Source: Acinetobacter nosocomialis (lineage in GTDB: Bacteria; Pseudomonadota; Gammaproteobacteria; Pseudomonadales; Moraxellaceae). From it: a stretch of DNA of 64,000 bases. Below the pieces are notes generated by a model. That model did no database searches. It worked only from the letters and a program-made list of their open reading frames with translations, and was not told where the DNA came from. A program made the position numbers and the translations under genes. Shown piece after piece: positions 44,560-53,955 of this stretch (positions are counted from its first letter, which is position 1; the number at the start of each line of letters is the position of its first letter). The stretch is from positions 2,480,001 to 2,544,000 of the forward strand of contig CP107049.1 of assembly GCA_025736915.1 (NCBI GenBank), written 5' to 3'.

Positions 44560-45969
44560 ATGAAACCCGTTATTGCGCTCATTGGTCGTCCGAATGTCGG
44601 AAAATCAACGTTATTTAACCAGATTACCAAGAGTCGTGATGCACTTGTAGCCGACTTTGCGGGTCTGACTCGTGACCGTAAATATGGTGATGCGACTTAT
44701 CAAAATAAGTCTTTCATTGTTGTTGATACTGGCGGTATCGGTGAAAGTGAAGGCGGTATCGATAACTACATGGCCGAGCAGTCAAAAACAGCCATCAACG
44801 AAGCAGATATTATTATTTTTGTGGTTGATGCACGTGCCGGATTGTTAGCTTCTGATGAGCAAATTGCTCGTGAACTCCGTACTTTAGGCAAGAAAATTTA
44901 TCTTGTTGCGAACAAGGTAGATGGTGTACATGCTGAAGCTGCTTTAGTTGAGTTTTATAAACTTGGTATGGGTGAACCATTACAAGTTGCAGCGAGCCAT
45001 GGTCGTGGCGTACAGCAAATGCTTGAAGATGTTCTTGCGGAAGTTCCAGAAGATGAAAATCCAGAAGAGCATGACAAAGATACTGGCTTACGTTTAGCGA
45101 TTATTGGTCGTCCGAACGTAGGTAAATCAACGCTGGTAAACCGCTTACTTGGTGAAGACCGTGTAGTGGCATTTGACCAACCGGGTACAACTCGTGACTC
45201 TATTTATATTCCGTTTGAGCGTGAAGGCCGTAAATACACCTTAATTGATACAGCTGGTGTGCGTCGTAAAGGTAAAGTTGATGAAATGATTGAGAAGTTC
45301 TCAATTGTGAAAACTTTACAGGCAATGAAAGATGCTCACGTTGTGGTTGTTGTAGTCGATGCGCGTGAAGGTATTGTTGAGCAAGACTTACATTTAATTG
45401 GCTATGCACTTGAAGCTGGTCGTGCCATGGTAATCGCCATTAACAAATGGGATAACATGAGCGAGTACGACCGTAAACAATGTAAGCTTGATGTTGAACG
45501 TCGTTTTGATTTCATTCCTTGGGCAAAAATTCATTTAATTTCTGCACTGCATGGAACAGGGGTAGGTGAATTATATCCTTCTATCCACCGTGCTTATGAG
45601 TCTGCAAACTTAAAAGTTTCACCAGCGAAATTAACTCAAATTTTGAGTGATGCGACAGAAGCTCACCAACCTCCAATGATTAGTGGTCGCCGTATTAAAA
45701 TGCGTTATGCACATATGGGCGGACAAAACCCACCGACTATTGTGATTCACGGTAACAAGGTTGATAAGACACCTGCGGACTACCGCCGTTACTTAGAGAA
45801 CGTGTTCCGTAAAGTGTATAAACTTGAAGGTACACCAGTTCGTATTGACTTTAAAACTTCTGAAAACCCATTTGAAGGTCGTAAGAGTCAAGTTGATGAA
45901 CGTACAGCTGCGCGCCGCCGTCGTTATATTCAGAAATTCAAAAAAGCGGAAAAGAAATTTAATCGTTAA
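44560..45969 (+). CDS. der: Ribosome-assembly GTPase Der (EngA)
   Basis: A tandem GTPase needed for 50S subunit maturation. The 469-residue protein has two G domains, each with GRPNVGKST (near 8 and 184), G3 motifs DTGG and DTAG, and NKVD / NKWD for G4, followed by a KH-like C-terminal domain ending in a basic tail. Such tandem domains are unique to Der. It ends the conserved hisS-bamB-der neighbourhood with a strong terminator. Confidence 0.97.
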   Translation: MKPVIALIGRPNVGKSTLFNQITKSRDALVADFAGLTRDRKYGDATYQNKSFIVVDTGGIGESEGGIDNYMAEQSKTAINEADIIIFVVDARAGLLASDEQIARELRTLGKKIYLVANKVDGVHAEAALVEFYKLGMGEPLQVAASHGRGVQQMLEDVLAEVPEDENPEEHDKDTGLRLAIIGRPNVGKSTLVNRLLGEDRVVAFDQPGTTRDSIYIPFEREGRKYTLIDTAGVRRKGKVDEMIEKFSIVKTLQAMKDAHVVVVVVDAREGIVEQDLHLIGYALEAGRAMVIAINKWDNMSEYDRKQCKLDVERRFDFIPWAKIHLISALHGTGVGELYPSIHRAYESANLKVSPAKLTQILSDATEAHQPPMISGRRIKMRYAHMGGQNPPTIVIHGNKVDKTPADYRRYLENVFRKVYKLEGTPVRIDFKTSENPFEGRKSQVDERTAARRRRYIQKFKKAEKKFNR

Positions 45970-45982
45970 TCTGTATTCATGT

Positions 45983-46014
45983 AAAAAAGCCCAAAGTCAT
46001 CTTTGGGCTTTTTT
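45983..46014 (+). terminator. Terminator of der
   Basis: AAAAAAGCCCAAAG and CTTTGGGCTTTTTT flank TCAT, right after the der stop. It isolates the following biosynthetic cluster. Confidence 0.9.
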
Positions 46015-46073
46015 ACAAAGAATTAAGACAGAACAAAGATTTATGAAAAAGTGTGATTGATAAACGTAATTTT

Positions 46074-46101
46074 TTGTAAATTTCATAACGAATGCTATAA
46101 T
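46074..46101 (+). promoter_or_regulatory. Promoter of the aryl polyene cluster
   Basis: TTGTAA (46074-46079) and extended -10 TGCTATAAT (TATAAT at 46096-46101) with a 16-base spacer lie 64 bases upstream of the first cluster gene. The cluster genes then run without another clear terminator to about 63.5 kb, so this may drive much of it. Confidence 0.55.
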
Positions 46102-46164
46102 CCATTTTTTTATAAAATAATCTATATTCCGAAAGAATAATGCTGCTTAAGGTTCTTTTTTAGC

Positions 46165-46779
46165 ATGGTAACATTACATCTTGCCCAGTTAACGCTTACA
46201 CATGCCCAGCCTTCTTACGCGGCACTTGAGTGTATTCCCGCCATGCAAAGAAGGCGTCTGTCACCCTTGGCAAAATTAGCGCTCAATAGTGCAATTAGTA
46301 CTTTAGATGGACAGCGTGTTGATTATATTGTTTGGGTATCACGTTATGGTGATGAAGCCAAAACATTGGGAATATTACAAGATGTTCTGCAAGGCCAAAC
46401 ACCATCACCTACACAGTTCTCTACCTCAGTTCACAATGCTATTTCTGGTTTGTATTCTATTTTATGTCAGGATGACACTCCATCTACCAGTCTAAGTTGT
46501 TCATGGACTGAAGGATTAATAGAAGCTTACGCTGCATTAAAAGCTTTACCACGTATTCAGCGGGTTTTAGTCGTTGCCTACGATGAACCCTTACCAAACA
46601 TTTATAGCGAGACTATTGATTTTCCTGCCTATGCAATGGCTGCTTTAGTAAGTCTGGATCAGCCTAATTTACAGTTTACTGAATGGTCACCTACAGATGA
46701 ATTAGACGGTCTGACATTTTCTCGTTTTTGGCAAAGTGCTGATCTTTCTATGTCTGAATATGGGTGGAAAAAATGCTAA
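46165..46779 (+). CDS. Ketosynthase-like chain length factor (ApeC-like)
   Basis: A 204-residue protein equal to only the N-terminal half of a ketosynthase (Ketoacyl-synt_2 type). It shows SPLAKLALNSAISTL near 33 and QFSTSVHNAISGLYSI near 90. The active-site region reads SLSCSWTEGLIEA, without the ACSSS signature, and the catalytic histidines of the missing half are absent, so it should not catalyse condensation. In described aryl polyene systems such a subunit pairs with an active ketosynthase and sets chain length. It is the first gene of the cluster and overlaps the next by seven bases. Confidence 0.8.
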   Translation: MVTLHLAQLTLTHAQPSYAALECIPAMQRRRLSPLAKLALNSAISTLDGQRVDYIVWVSRYGDEAKTLGILQDVLQGQTPSPTQFSTSVHNAISGLYSILCQDDTPSTSLSCSWTEGLIEAYAALKALPRIQRVLVVAYDEPLPNIYSETIDFPAYAMAALVSLDQPNLQFTEWSPTDELDGLTFSRFWQSADLSMSEYGWKKC

Positions 46780-47567
46780 ACCTTAAAAAGTTAAAGCAAA
46801 AAAGTAATTATTGTTGGCGGGTAGCTGCTACAGGTTTTAGCTTTGCGAGTTTTGGTATAGGGGGTATGGCAATTGCGGCAGTGATTGCACCTGCATTAAA
46901 AGTGACCACATCAGATCCGGAAAAACGCCAACAATATGCACAAAGTATAATTAAGCATAGCTTTAAAGGCTTTACTGAAATGATGGTTAAGCTTGGTATT
47001 ATGACCTATTCGGTAGAAGGCCTAGAAAAATTAGAAAATAGTCGTCAAGAACTTGTCATTGCCAACCATCCGACTTTGATTGATGTTGTAGTACTAATTG
47101 GTATGATGCAGCAAGCTAATTGTGTGGTGAAGGAATCCCTTTGGAGCAATCCATTTACCAAAGGACCAGTACAAAGTGCAGGTTATATTTTAAATGCAGG
47201 CTCTAAGCAGTTTGTCGAGGATTGTGTTTCTCGGCTAAAAGAGGATAATGCCGCTTCTCTTTTGATCTTTCCGGAAGGTACTCGGACTGAAAAAGGAATG
47301 ATCCTAAACGAGTTTCAGCGAGGGGCCGCAAATATTGCCATTCGTGCAAATGTGCCAATTCGCCCAGTAGTGATTACATGTGCTCCATCTACATTAACCA
47401 AAAATGAAAAATGGTATCACGTACCATCTCGGCCGTTTCATATAGAAGTGAAGGTACTAGATGCAGTGTATGTAAAAGATCTATTAGAAGATTTAACGGT
47501 AGGACCTAAACAAGTTCGTGAGTTAAGTCGTAGTTTTTACAAAATTTTTGATGAAGAGTTATCTTGA
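46773..47567 (+). CDS. 1-acyl-glycerol-3-phosphate acyltransferase-like enzyme (ApeD-like)
   Basis: The 264-residue membrane-associated acyltransferase (PlsC/LpxL-type fold) has a hydrophobic N-terminal helix, the HX4D-type motif in VIANHPTLIDVVVLIG near 88 and FPEGTRTEKG near 170. It may attach the polyene or a fatty acid to a glycerolipid acceptor. ATG at 46773 with a GGTGGA site is preferred to an upstream GTG at 46764. Its stop lies two bases before the first ACP. Confidence 0.83.
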   Translation: MLNLKKLKQKSNYCWRVAATGFSFASFGIGGMAIAAVIAPALKVTTSDPEKRQQYAQSIIKHSFKGFTEMMVKLGIMTYSVEGLEKLENSRQELVIANHPTLIDVVVLIGMMQQANCVVKESLWSNPFTKGPVQSAGYILNAGSKQFVEDCVSRLKEDNAASLLIFPEGTRTEKGMILNEFQRGAANIAIRANVPIRPVVITCAPSTLTKNEKWYHVPSRPFHIEVKVLDAVYVKDLLEDLTVGPKQVRELSRSFYKIFDEELS

Positions 47568-47568
47568 A

Positions 47569-47829
47569 ATGAGCAATCTTGCTGATGAACTAAAGCAAAT
47601 GATTATTGATGTTTTAGCACTAGAAGATATTACTATTGCCGATATTGATACAGAAGCTCCATTATTTGGAGAAGGTTTAGGATTAGACTCGATTGATGCC
47701 CTTGAGTTAGGACTTGCTTTGAAAAAACGTTACAACATCCATTTAAGTGCAGAATCGGATGAGACCAAACAGCACTTTAAATCAGTTCAAAGTTTGGTTG
47801 CGTTGGTCGAAGCGCAGCAGCAAGCATAA
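47569..47829 (+). CDS. Acyl carrier protein (ApeE-like)
   Basis: An 86-residue acidic carrier protein. The 4'-phosphopantetheine serine is in GLGLDSIDALEL near 40. It carries growing polyene intermediates. The start ATG at 47569 lies two bases after the upstream stop; an in-frame ATG at 47548 inside that gene is rejected. A second carrier protein follows. Confidence 0.9.
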   Translation: MSNLADELKQMIIDVLALEDITIADIDTEAPLFGEGLGLDSIDALELGLALKKRYNIHLSAESDETKQHFKSVQSLVALVEAQQQA

Positions 47830-47837
47830 GGAGTGTG

Positions 47838-48089
47838 ATGATGTTATCTCAAGAACAAGTACTGACAAAGCTCCGTGAATGGATGGAAGATTTATTTGAA
47901 ATCGAACCTGAGTCTGTACAGTTAGATTCAAACTTATATTCAGATCTAGATGTAGACAGTATTGATGCAGTTGATTTGGTAGTGAAGATTAAAGAGCTAA
48001 CAGGTAAACAAGTAAAACCTGAAGACTTTAAAAATGTAAGAACTGTGTTAGATGTGGTGACTGTTATTCAGAACATGACTGCTGAATGA
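47838..48089 (+). CDS. Acyl carrier protein (ApeF-like)
   Basis: A second carrier protein, about 83 residues, with the serine motif SDLDVDSIDAVDLV near 35-45. AAGGAG lies 4-7 bases before the two ATG codons at 47838 and 47841, either of which may start it. Having two carrier proteins is typical of these pathways, where one may load the starter and the other the growing chain. It overlaps the next gene by four bases. Confidence 0.9.
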   Translation: MMLSQEQVLTKLREWMEDLFEIEPESVQLDSNLYSDLDVDSIDAVDLVVKIKELTGKQVKPEDFKNVRTVLDVVTVIQNMTAE

Positions 48090-48640
48090 AAATGTTAATT
48101 AAAGGGATAATTACAGCACTTTTTGTGCTGTATCCCTTTATTGTTGGCTGGAGTTTATCGCACGGACAATTTGTCTGGGTAAGTGCATTGCTTATTGGGC
48201 TAGGTGTTTTACGTTTATTTAGTCAAGGTAATCACCTTTTATGGCCTTTAACCAGCCTTGCTATTGTTTGTGGTGGCTTAAGCTTACTACTACAGGATCA
48301 TGCATGGTTAAAGCTGTATCCGGTTGGGATGAGTTTAGGCGCTTTAGGTATTTTTGCATTCACCTTAATCAAACCTCCTTCTATGATTGAGCGTTTTGCT
48401 CGGTTGATTGAACCTGATTTACCACCATCAGGTGTTCATTGGACTAGGCAGGTCACTAAGGTCTGGTGTGTTTTCTTTTTATGTAATGCATTAATTGCAT
48501 TCATTACGGTTTTTTTTACTTCGACTCAAATTTGGGTCATTTATAATGGCTTTATTTCTTATGTGCTGATGGGCATGTTATTCCTTGGCGAATTTATTTT
48601 GCGTAAAAGACATCAGCGTTTACATTCTTCAAATCACTAA
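48086..48640 (+). CDS. COG4648-type integral membrane protein (ApeG-like)
   Basis: A 184-residue protein with about five or six hydrophobic helices and few polar loops. A conserved segment GVHWTRQVTKVWCVFF lies near 113. It is a constant member of aryl polyene clusters; no catalytic motif is apparent and its role (flippase, assembly or scaffold) is unknown. It overlaps the upstream ACP in ATGA and is ten bases from the next gene. Confidence 0.8.
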   Translation: MKMLIKGIITALFVLYPFIVGWSLSHGQFVWVSALLIGLGVLRLFSQGNHLLWPLTSLAIVCGGLSLLLQDHAWLKLYPVGMSLGALGIFAFTLIKPPSMIERFARLIEPDLPPSGVHWTRQVTKVWCVFFLCNALIAFITVFFTSTQIWVIYNGFISYVLMGMLFLGEFILRKRHQRLHSSNH

Positions 48641-48649
48641 TTCAAAATT

Positions 48650-50308
48650 ATGCAGTGTCATTTTCAGAAATTCATCGATTCGGTTCAGCCACTTTGCTTA
48701 GACAGTGCTCTGCATTCAACTAGCTTTAATCATTTTTGGCAGGATGTGGCCTTACAAGCCGGTGCAATTGCTCAATTAGAAAATTTAACTTGGGCTTTAT
48801 GGGAAACAGATAGCTACGAATTTTTGGTTTTATTGTTTGCTGCATTATTGGCTAAAAAGCAGGTGCTGTTACCGCCAAATCGAGTGCGTGAATTAGAACA
48901 GGACTTTGCAGCACAGCATATTTATTTTTTAAAACGTCAAAGTGTTGAATCAGTTGCTCCCTTATCTTTAACGTTGGATGATGACTTTTTAGAGCAGGCA
49001 CAACTCTATTTTTATACCTCTGGTTCAACAGGGCAGCCTAAAAAAATCCCAAGAACCCTAAAACAATTACTCAATGAAGTGCAAGGCTTAAGCCAAAGTT
49101 TTGTTTTTGAAAATGATGCTATAGCTATTGCAACGGTGAGTCACCAGCATATTTATGGATTACTGTTTAAGCTACTTTTACCTCTTGCAACAGGTCGTTG
49201 TTTCTATATACCGCAAGTTGCTTATCCAGAAGATGTCGTACAAGTTCAAAAGCAATTAAAAACACTGAGTTTAAGTAATTATTTGATTTCAAGCCCAGCT
49301 TTATTAAAACGCTGGACAACCGATGTGGTTTTAGAACAATGCCAGATGGTGTTTAGTTCTGGTGGCAAACTAGAAAGTGGTGTTCGTCCTTTAGTAAATT
49401 GCTTAATTATTGAAGTTTTAGGAAGTTCGGAAACGGGTGGCATTGCCCATCGTGCTAAAGATGATGACGTATGGATGCCTTTTGCCAATGTGGCTATTCG
49501 TATTGAAGATCATCAGCTCATGGTCAAAAGTAATCATGCTTATGAAGATAACTGGATTACCACAGGTGACCGTGCCGAATGGGCAGATCACATGTGTAAG
49601 AGCTTTCAGCTTTTAGGACGCACCGACCGAATTATTAAGCTTGAAGAAAAGCGTTTGAGTCTAGATGCGATTGAACAAAGTATTCAAGCCTTAGACGAAG
49701 TCAAGCAGTGCCATGTACTGGTGTTTGAGCATGAGCATCGTCAAATGCTTGGTTGTATTGTTGTTCTGACAGAGCAGGCTCGTGAGCAGTTGAAAAAGCA
49801 GGGTAAGGCAGTCTTTGTTGGCCATTTAAAACAGCAGTTGAAAGATCATTTAGAAACCTTAGCAATTCCACGTCAATGGCGTTTTTTAAGTCAGCTACCG
49901 CAAAATACACAATCTAAACTCGATAAAAGTTATTTGAAAACGCTATTCAAGCCGATGTTGCAACCTGTAGTGCTATCACAGAGTCAAAGTGCAGATGACT
50001 ATATTTTTAGTCTTGAGTTTCCACCTGAGTTAGCATGTTTTAAAGGCCATTTTCCAAACCAGCCTATTTATCCAGGGGTTGGGCAAATAGGTTTTTTACA
50101 ACATTTTGCTAAATCAATTTGGTCTGATTTAAATTGGTGCCAAGGGTATGAGCAGTTAAAATTCCAAAATCTCATTTGTCCTTATGCTGTCGTGCAACTC
50201 AAGCTTTCTCGAAAAGAGCAAAAGGTGAGTTTTGAATTACGCGATTCAGAACAGATTCTGGCTTCAGGACGACTATTATTTGCTTTGCAAACGGAAGTAG
50301 AGGGTTAA
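48650..50308 (+). CDS. AMP-dependent acyl ligase fused to a hotdog dehydratase (ApeH-ApeI-like)
   Basis: A 552-residue two-domain protein. The N-terminal 430 residues are an adenylate-forming domain with TSGSTGQPKK at 123-132, GSSETGG near 259, TTGDRAE near 304 and a probable catalytic lysine K423. The last 100 residues resemble FabA/FabZ-type 3-hydroxyacyl-ACP dehydratases with the active-site histidine H467 in FKGHFPNQPIYPGVG. The ligase would activate the aromatic starter, and the dehydratase would act on the polyene chain. In some aryl polyene clusters these are separate genes. Confidence 0.85.
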   Translation: MQCHFQKFIDSVQPLCLDSALHSTSFNHFWQDVALQAGAIAQLENLTWALWETDSYEFLVLLFAALLAKKQVLLPPNRVRELEQDFAAQHIYFLKRQSVESVAPLSLTLDDDFLEQAQLYFYTSGSTGQPKKIPRTLKQLLNEVQGLSQSFVFENDAIAIATVSHQHIYGLLFKLLLPLATGRCFYIPQVAYPEDVVQVQKQLKTLSLSNYLISSPALLKRWTTDVVLEQCQMVFSSGGKLESGVRPLVNCLIIEVLGSSETGGIAHRAKDDDVWMPFANVAIRIEDHQLMVKSNHAYEDNWITTGDRAEWADHMCKSFQLLGRTDRIIKLEEKRLSLDAIEQSIQALDEVKQCHVLVFEHEHRQMLGCIVVLTEQAREQLKKQGKAVFVGHLKQQLKDHLETLAIPRQWRFLSQLPQNTQSKLDKSYLKTLFKPMLQPVVLSQSQSADDYIFSLEFPPELACFKGHFPNQPIYPGVGQIGFLQHFAKSIWSDLNWCQGYEQLKFQNLICPYAVVQLKLSRKEQKVSFELRDSEQILASGRLLFALQTEVEG

Positions 50309-50310
50309 AA

Positions 50311-51051
50311 ATGCAGACCAACTATGGCTTTGTTATCCCAGTCTATAATCATCCACATTTCTTAGCAGACTTGATTGCTAATTTGGATGGTTTTCATCTG
50401 CAGATTGTATTGGTAAATGACGGAAGTGATGATGCGTGTAGCCAAATTTTAAGAGACTTGGCAGAGCAATATCCTCAAATTCATTTAATTGAGCATGAGG
50501 TAAATAAAGGGAAAGGCCAAGCTGTAATAACTGGATTACGTGCAGCACATGAGCTTGGTTTAAGTCATGCATTACAACTCGATGCCGATGGTCAGCACTG
50601 CTGGGATGACATTCCAAAATTTCTGGAACAGTCTCGGCAGCATCCAGATGCGATGGTGATTGGTCAGCCATATTTTGATGCCTCTATTCCCAAAAAGCGT
50701 CTATATGGACGTTACATCACCCACTTTTGGGTGTGGTTGAATAGTTTATCGTTTGAGATTAAAGACAGTATGTGTGGTTTCCGAGTGTATCCACTTGAGA
50801 GCACCATTAAGGTATTGAATAGCGGTAAATTCCAGCCACGTATGGGTTTTGATAGTGAAATTTTAGTGCGTTTAAAATGGGAAAATACCCCTTTTATTAA
50901 TGTCCCGACACCAGTGGTTTATCCAGAGCAGGGGATTTCTCATTTTCATGCTTGGCGGGACAACTTAGGCCTAAGTAAGGCACATGCAACTCTATTTATG
51001 GGGATGCTGATTCGTTTGCCAAAACTGTTAAAACATAAGCTGCAAGGTTAA
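50311..51051 (+). CDS. GT2 glycosyltransferase (ApeJ N-terminal-like)
   Basis: The 246-residue enzyme has the GT2 motifs VNDGSDD near 31, LDADGQH (the DxD metal site) near 89 and a C-terminal FDSEIL segment. No transmembrane helix is evident, so it acts in the cytoplasm. In aryl polyene clusters it is thought to add a sugar to the lipid carrying the polyene. It is coupled to its neighbours with 2-base gaps. Confidence 0.85.
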   Translation: MQTNYGFVIPVYNHPHFLADLIANLDGFHLQIVLVNDGSDDACSQILRDLAEQYPQIHLIEHEVNKGKGQAVITGLRAAHELGLSHALQLDADGQHCWDDIPKFLEQSRQHPDAMVIGQPYFDASIPKKRLYGRYITHFWVWLNSLSFEIKDSMCGFRVYPLESTIKVLNSGKFQPRMGFDSEILVRLKWENTPFINVPTPVVYPEQGISHFHAWRDNLGLSKAHATLFMGMLIRLPKLLKHKLQG

Positions 51052-51053
51052 TC

Positions 51054-51980
51054 ATGACACAGTCAGCTTCTCCAAAATGGAATGATATTAAAGAGCGTGG
51101 TGGCATGTTGCCATTAATGTTAATGCTTTGGTTTTATCGTTTTGGTGGACGCTGGTTATGTAAATTGGTGCTTTACTTTGTGATTATGTGGTATTGGTTA
51201 TTTGCAGTTGCAGCAAGACAAGCTTCACTACTCTACTTACGAAAGTTACATCATTTTGCGGGAGCTAACTCTCCATTTACACATGAGCCAACTTTGGGGA
51301 ATAGCTACACTCATTTTATGCAGTTCGGCGAATGTATTTTAGATAAGATCGAAGGCTGGCTAGGCAATATTCCAGAACAAAAACTGGAAATCTTTGGACA
51401 TGAGTATTTTCATCAGCACTACCAAAAGGGCGCTCTAATTGTTGTCTCGCATTTTGGTAATATTGAGTTGCTTCGCGCAATAAAATCAGATCATCCACAA
51501 AAAATTAATGTGCTGGTTTATCAAAAACATGCAACGAAATTTAATGATTTTCTCAAAAAAATAAATGATAAAGCAGATGTTTGTCTTTTATCGGTCGATG
51601 AACTCGGTATTGAAACGGCTATGTTGCTACAAGATAAAATGCAACAAGGTGAGTGGGTCATTGTTGCGGCAGACCGAGTGCCAGTGCAGTCAGACCGAGT
51701 ACAGCAGCTAGAGTTTTTAGGGGAAACTGCTGCATTTCCACAAGGTGCATGGATTTTGGCAAATTTACTTAAAGTACCGGTGATTGCCGTATTTTGTTAT
51801 CGCATGCAGCAACAATTTCAAGTGCATATCCATCTCATTTCAGAGCAGGTAAATTTACCGCGTGCCCACCGTATTGAAAGTATGCAAAGTGTGACTCGAA
51901 CCTATGTAAATGTATTAGAGCAGCATTGCATGCGAGCTCCTTATCAATGGTTTAATTTTTATAATTTTTGGACGAAATAA
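51054..51980 (+). CDS. LpxL-type lipid acyltransferase (ApeJ C-terminal-like)
   Basis: A 308-residue membrane acyltransferase with an N-terminal hydrophobic segment near 20-50, the HX4E catalytic motif in VVSHFGNIELLRA near 144 and VVAADRVPV near 204. It resembles LpxL/HtrB lauroyltransferases. In related clusters the same activity is fused to the glycosyltransferase; here the two are separate genes two bases apart. It could transfer the polyene chain to the glycolipid anchor. Confidence 0.83.
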   Translation: MTQSASPKWNDIKERGGMLPLMLMLWFYRFGGRWLCKLVLYFVIMWYWLFAVAARQASLLYLRKLHHFAGANSPFTHEPTLGNSYTHFMQFGECILDKIEGWLGNIPEQKLEIFGHEYFHQHYQKGALIVVSHFGNIELLRAIKSDHPQKINVLVYQKHATKFNDFLKKINDKADVCLLSVDELGIETAMLLQDKMQQGEWVIVAADRVPVQSDRVQQLEFLGETAAFPQGAWILANLLKVPVIAVFCYRMQQQFQVHIHLISEQVNLPRAHRIESMQSVTRTYVNVLEQHCMRAPYQWFNFYNFWTK

Positions 51981-51981
51981 C

Positions 51982-53517
51982 ATGCGTGTGTTAACCGTAG
52001 GGGAACAACCACTTTGCATTGAAGATGTTGTTGCTGTAGCCAGAGGCGAATGTCAGGTTGCTTTACCTGCATCCTCTGAATGGCGTGAATTGATTCAAAA
52101 AGGAGCTGATTTTCTCGATCAGTTACTTGAAGAAGAAGGGGTAATCTATGGTGTGACCACGGGTTATGGCGACTCGTGTTTGGTTGAAGTTCCATTGTAT
52201 CAAGTCAATGAATTACCGCTGCATCTTTCTCGTTTTCATGGCTGTGGTTTAGGTGAAAACCTTGATGTAATCACTGCACGTGCAGTCGTTGTTACTCGTT
52301 TATGTTCATTGGCACGTGGTTATTCAGGTGTGTCGATCGCTTTGCTGGAACGCTTAGTTTGGTTTCTCAATGAAAATGTGATTCCGGTTATTCCATCTGA
52401 AGGTTCAGTGGGGGCAAGCGGTGATTTAACGCCATTGTCTTATATCGCGGGAACTTTGGTTGGTGAGCGTGATGTTTATGTCGATGGACGAATTGTTCCG
52501 GTTGCTCAAGTGTATGCCGAAAAAGGGTTACAGCCTTTAACACTCAGACCGAAAGAGGGCTTGGCCCTTATGAATGGTACTGCCGTGATGACGGCAATTG
52601 CATGTTTAAATTATAAAAAAGCAGAACAGATTGCTTTTGTAAGTACTTTGATTACTGCACTGAACGTATTGGCATTGGAAGGTAATCCAAGTCATTTCGA
52701 TGAAGTTCTGTTTGCACAAAAGCCGCATCCAGGGCAGCAACAGATTGCCAAGCAATTACGTGATTGGCTGAACAGTGAAGTACAAACCGCACATCAGAGT
52801 CCACGCTTGCAAGATCGTTACTCATTACGCTGTGCGCCGCATATTATTGGCGTGTTTGAAGACTCAAAAGTATGGCTACGTCAGTTTATTGAAAATGAGC
52901 TGAATTCGAGTAATGACAATCCATTGATTGATCCTGTCGGCATGCGTGTGTTGCATGGCGGTCATTTCTACGGTGGACACATTGCACAGGCAATGGATAG
53001 CTTAAAAATTATGATTGCCAATATTGCTGACTTGATGGATAGACAGATTGCACAGTTGGTCGATCATAAAATGAATCATGGTTTACCACGTAATTTAACA
53101 GGTGCAACGGCTGAACGTTTGCCACTGAATCATGGTTTTAAAGCTGTACAGATTGGAGTCTCCGCGTGGACAGCCGAGGCTCTAAAAAACACCTTAGCTG
53201 CTTCAATTTTTTCACGTTCAACCGAATGCCATAACCAAGACAAAGTCAGTATGGGGACCATTGCTGCCCGTGATGCGAGCCGTGTGATTACTTTGACACA
53301 GCAAGTGATTGCAGCGCTGTGCTGTGCGAGTGTACAGGCGATTCATTTGAAAGGTTTAACGGAACAATTAAGCCCAACATTACAAGCCTTCATGCAATGG
53401 ACCTTACAAAGCTTTGCATTTGTCGAAGAAGATCGACCATTACAAACCGAATTACAACAGATTGTTGATCGTTTAGACCAACTTGAATTGTTTAATCAAC
53501 CAGAATTTATGGGATAA
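51982..53517 (+). CDS. Aromatic amino acid ammonia-lyase (HAL/PAL family)
   Basis: The 511-residue enzyme has the MIO-forming Ala-Ser-Gly at 145-147 in EGSVGASGDLTPLSY, and the catalytic tyrosine Y56 in YGVTTGYGD. It should deaminate an aromatic amino acid to an aryl acrylate, giving the aryl head group of the polyene. At the ring-specificity pair, where histidine lyases have SH, tyrosine lyases HL and phenylalanine lyases FL, this protein has F85-H86. That is consistent with a non-histidine substrate, but the exact one is uncertain. Its position among the cluster genes argues against a histidine degradation role. Confidence 0.88.
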   Translation: MRVLTVGEQPLCIEDVVAVARGECQVALPASSEWRELIQKGADFLDQLLEEEGVIYGVTTGYGDSCLVEVPLYQVNELPLHLSRFHGCGLGENLDVITARAVVVTRLCSLARGYSGVSIALLERLVWFLNENVIPVIPSEGSVGASGDLTPLSYIAGTLVGERDVYVDGRIVPVAQVYAEKGLQPLTLRPKEGLALMNGTAVMTAIACLNYKKAEQIAFVSTLITALNVLALEGNPSHFDEVLFAQKPHPGQQQIAKQLRDWLNSEVQTAHQSPRLQDRYSLRCAPHIIGVFEDSKVWLRQFIENELNSSNDNPLIDPVGMRVLHGGHFYGGHIAQAMDSLKIMIANIADLMDRQIAQLVDHKMNHGLPRNLTGATAERLPLNHGFKAVQIGVSAWTAEALKNTLAASIFSRSTECHNQDKVSMGTIAARDASRVITLTQQVIAALCCASVQAIHLKGLTEQLSPTLQAFMQWTLQSFAFVEEDRPLQTELQQIVDRLDQLELFNQPEFMG

Positions 53518-53526
53518 GGTGAGCAA

Positions 53527-53955
53527 ATGCATGCGGATGTAATCATTGAGATTCCATTTCATGATGTTGATACCATGAATGTGGTTTGGCATGGACACTA
53601 TTTAAAGTATTTTGAAATTGCACGCTGTAAATTACTTGATCAATTTCATTACAACTATATGCAAATGAAAGAATCTGGTTATGCATGGCCTGTGATAGAA
53701 AGTCACGTCCGTTATGCATATGGTATTGAGTTTGAACAAAAGATTCGGGTTCGGGCTATTTTAAAAGAATGGGAAAACCGTTTAAAAATAGACTATTTGA
53801 TTTTTGATGCCGAGTCTGGAAAGCGTTTAACCAAGGGCTATACCACACAGGTTGCTGTAAATATTGCAAACCGTGAAATGTGCCTTCAGTCACCTCAGGT
53901 TTTATTTGAACGTTTAAATGCGTGGTCTGAGTTCCAACCAACGAGGGGAGCATGA
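53527..53955 (+). CDS. Hotdog-fold thioesterase (ApeK-like)
   Basis: A 142-residue protein of the 4-hydroxybenzoyl-CoA thioesterase type, with DVDTMNVVWHGHYLKYFE near 14-31, in which the Asp and His residues match the catalytic loop. It may release aberrant chains or starter acids from CoA or ACP. It begins ten bases after the lyase gene and overlaps the next gene by four bases. Confidence 0.85.
   Translation: MHADVIIEIPFHDVDTMNVVWHGHYLKYFEIARCKLLDQFHYNYMQMKESGYAWPVIESHVRYAYGIEFEQKIRVRAILKEWENRLKIDYLIFDAESGKRLTKGYTTQVAVNIANREMCLQSPQVLFERLNAWSEFQPTRGA

Noticed and set aside
51982..53517. Annotation of the ammonia-lyase as HutH of histidine degradation
   Set aside because: No other hut genes are nearby, the specificity pair is FH rather than SH, and the gene is inside the polyene cluster.
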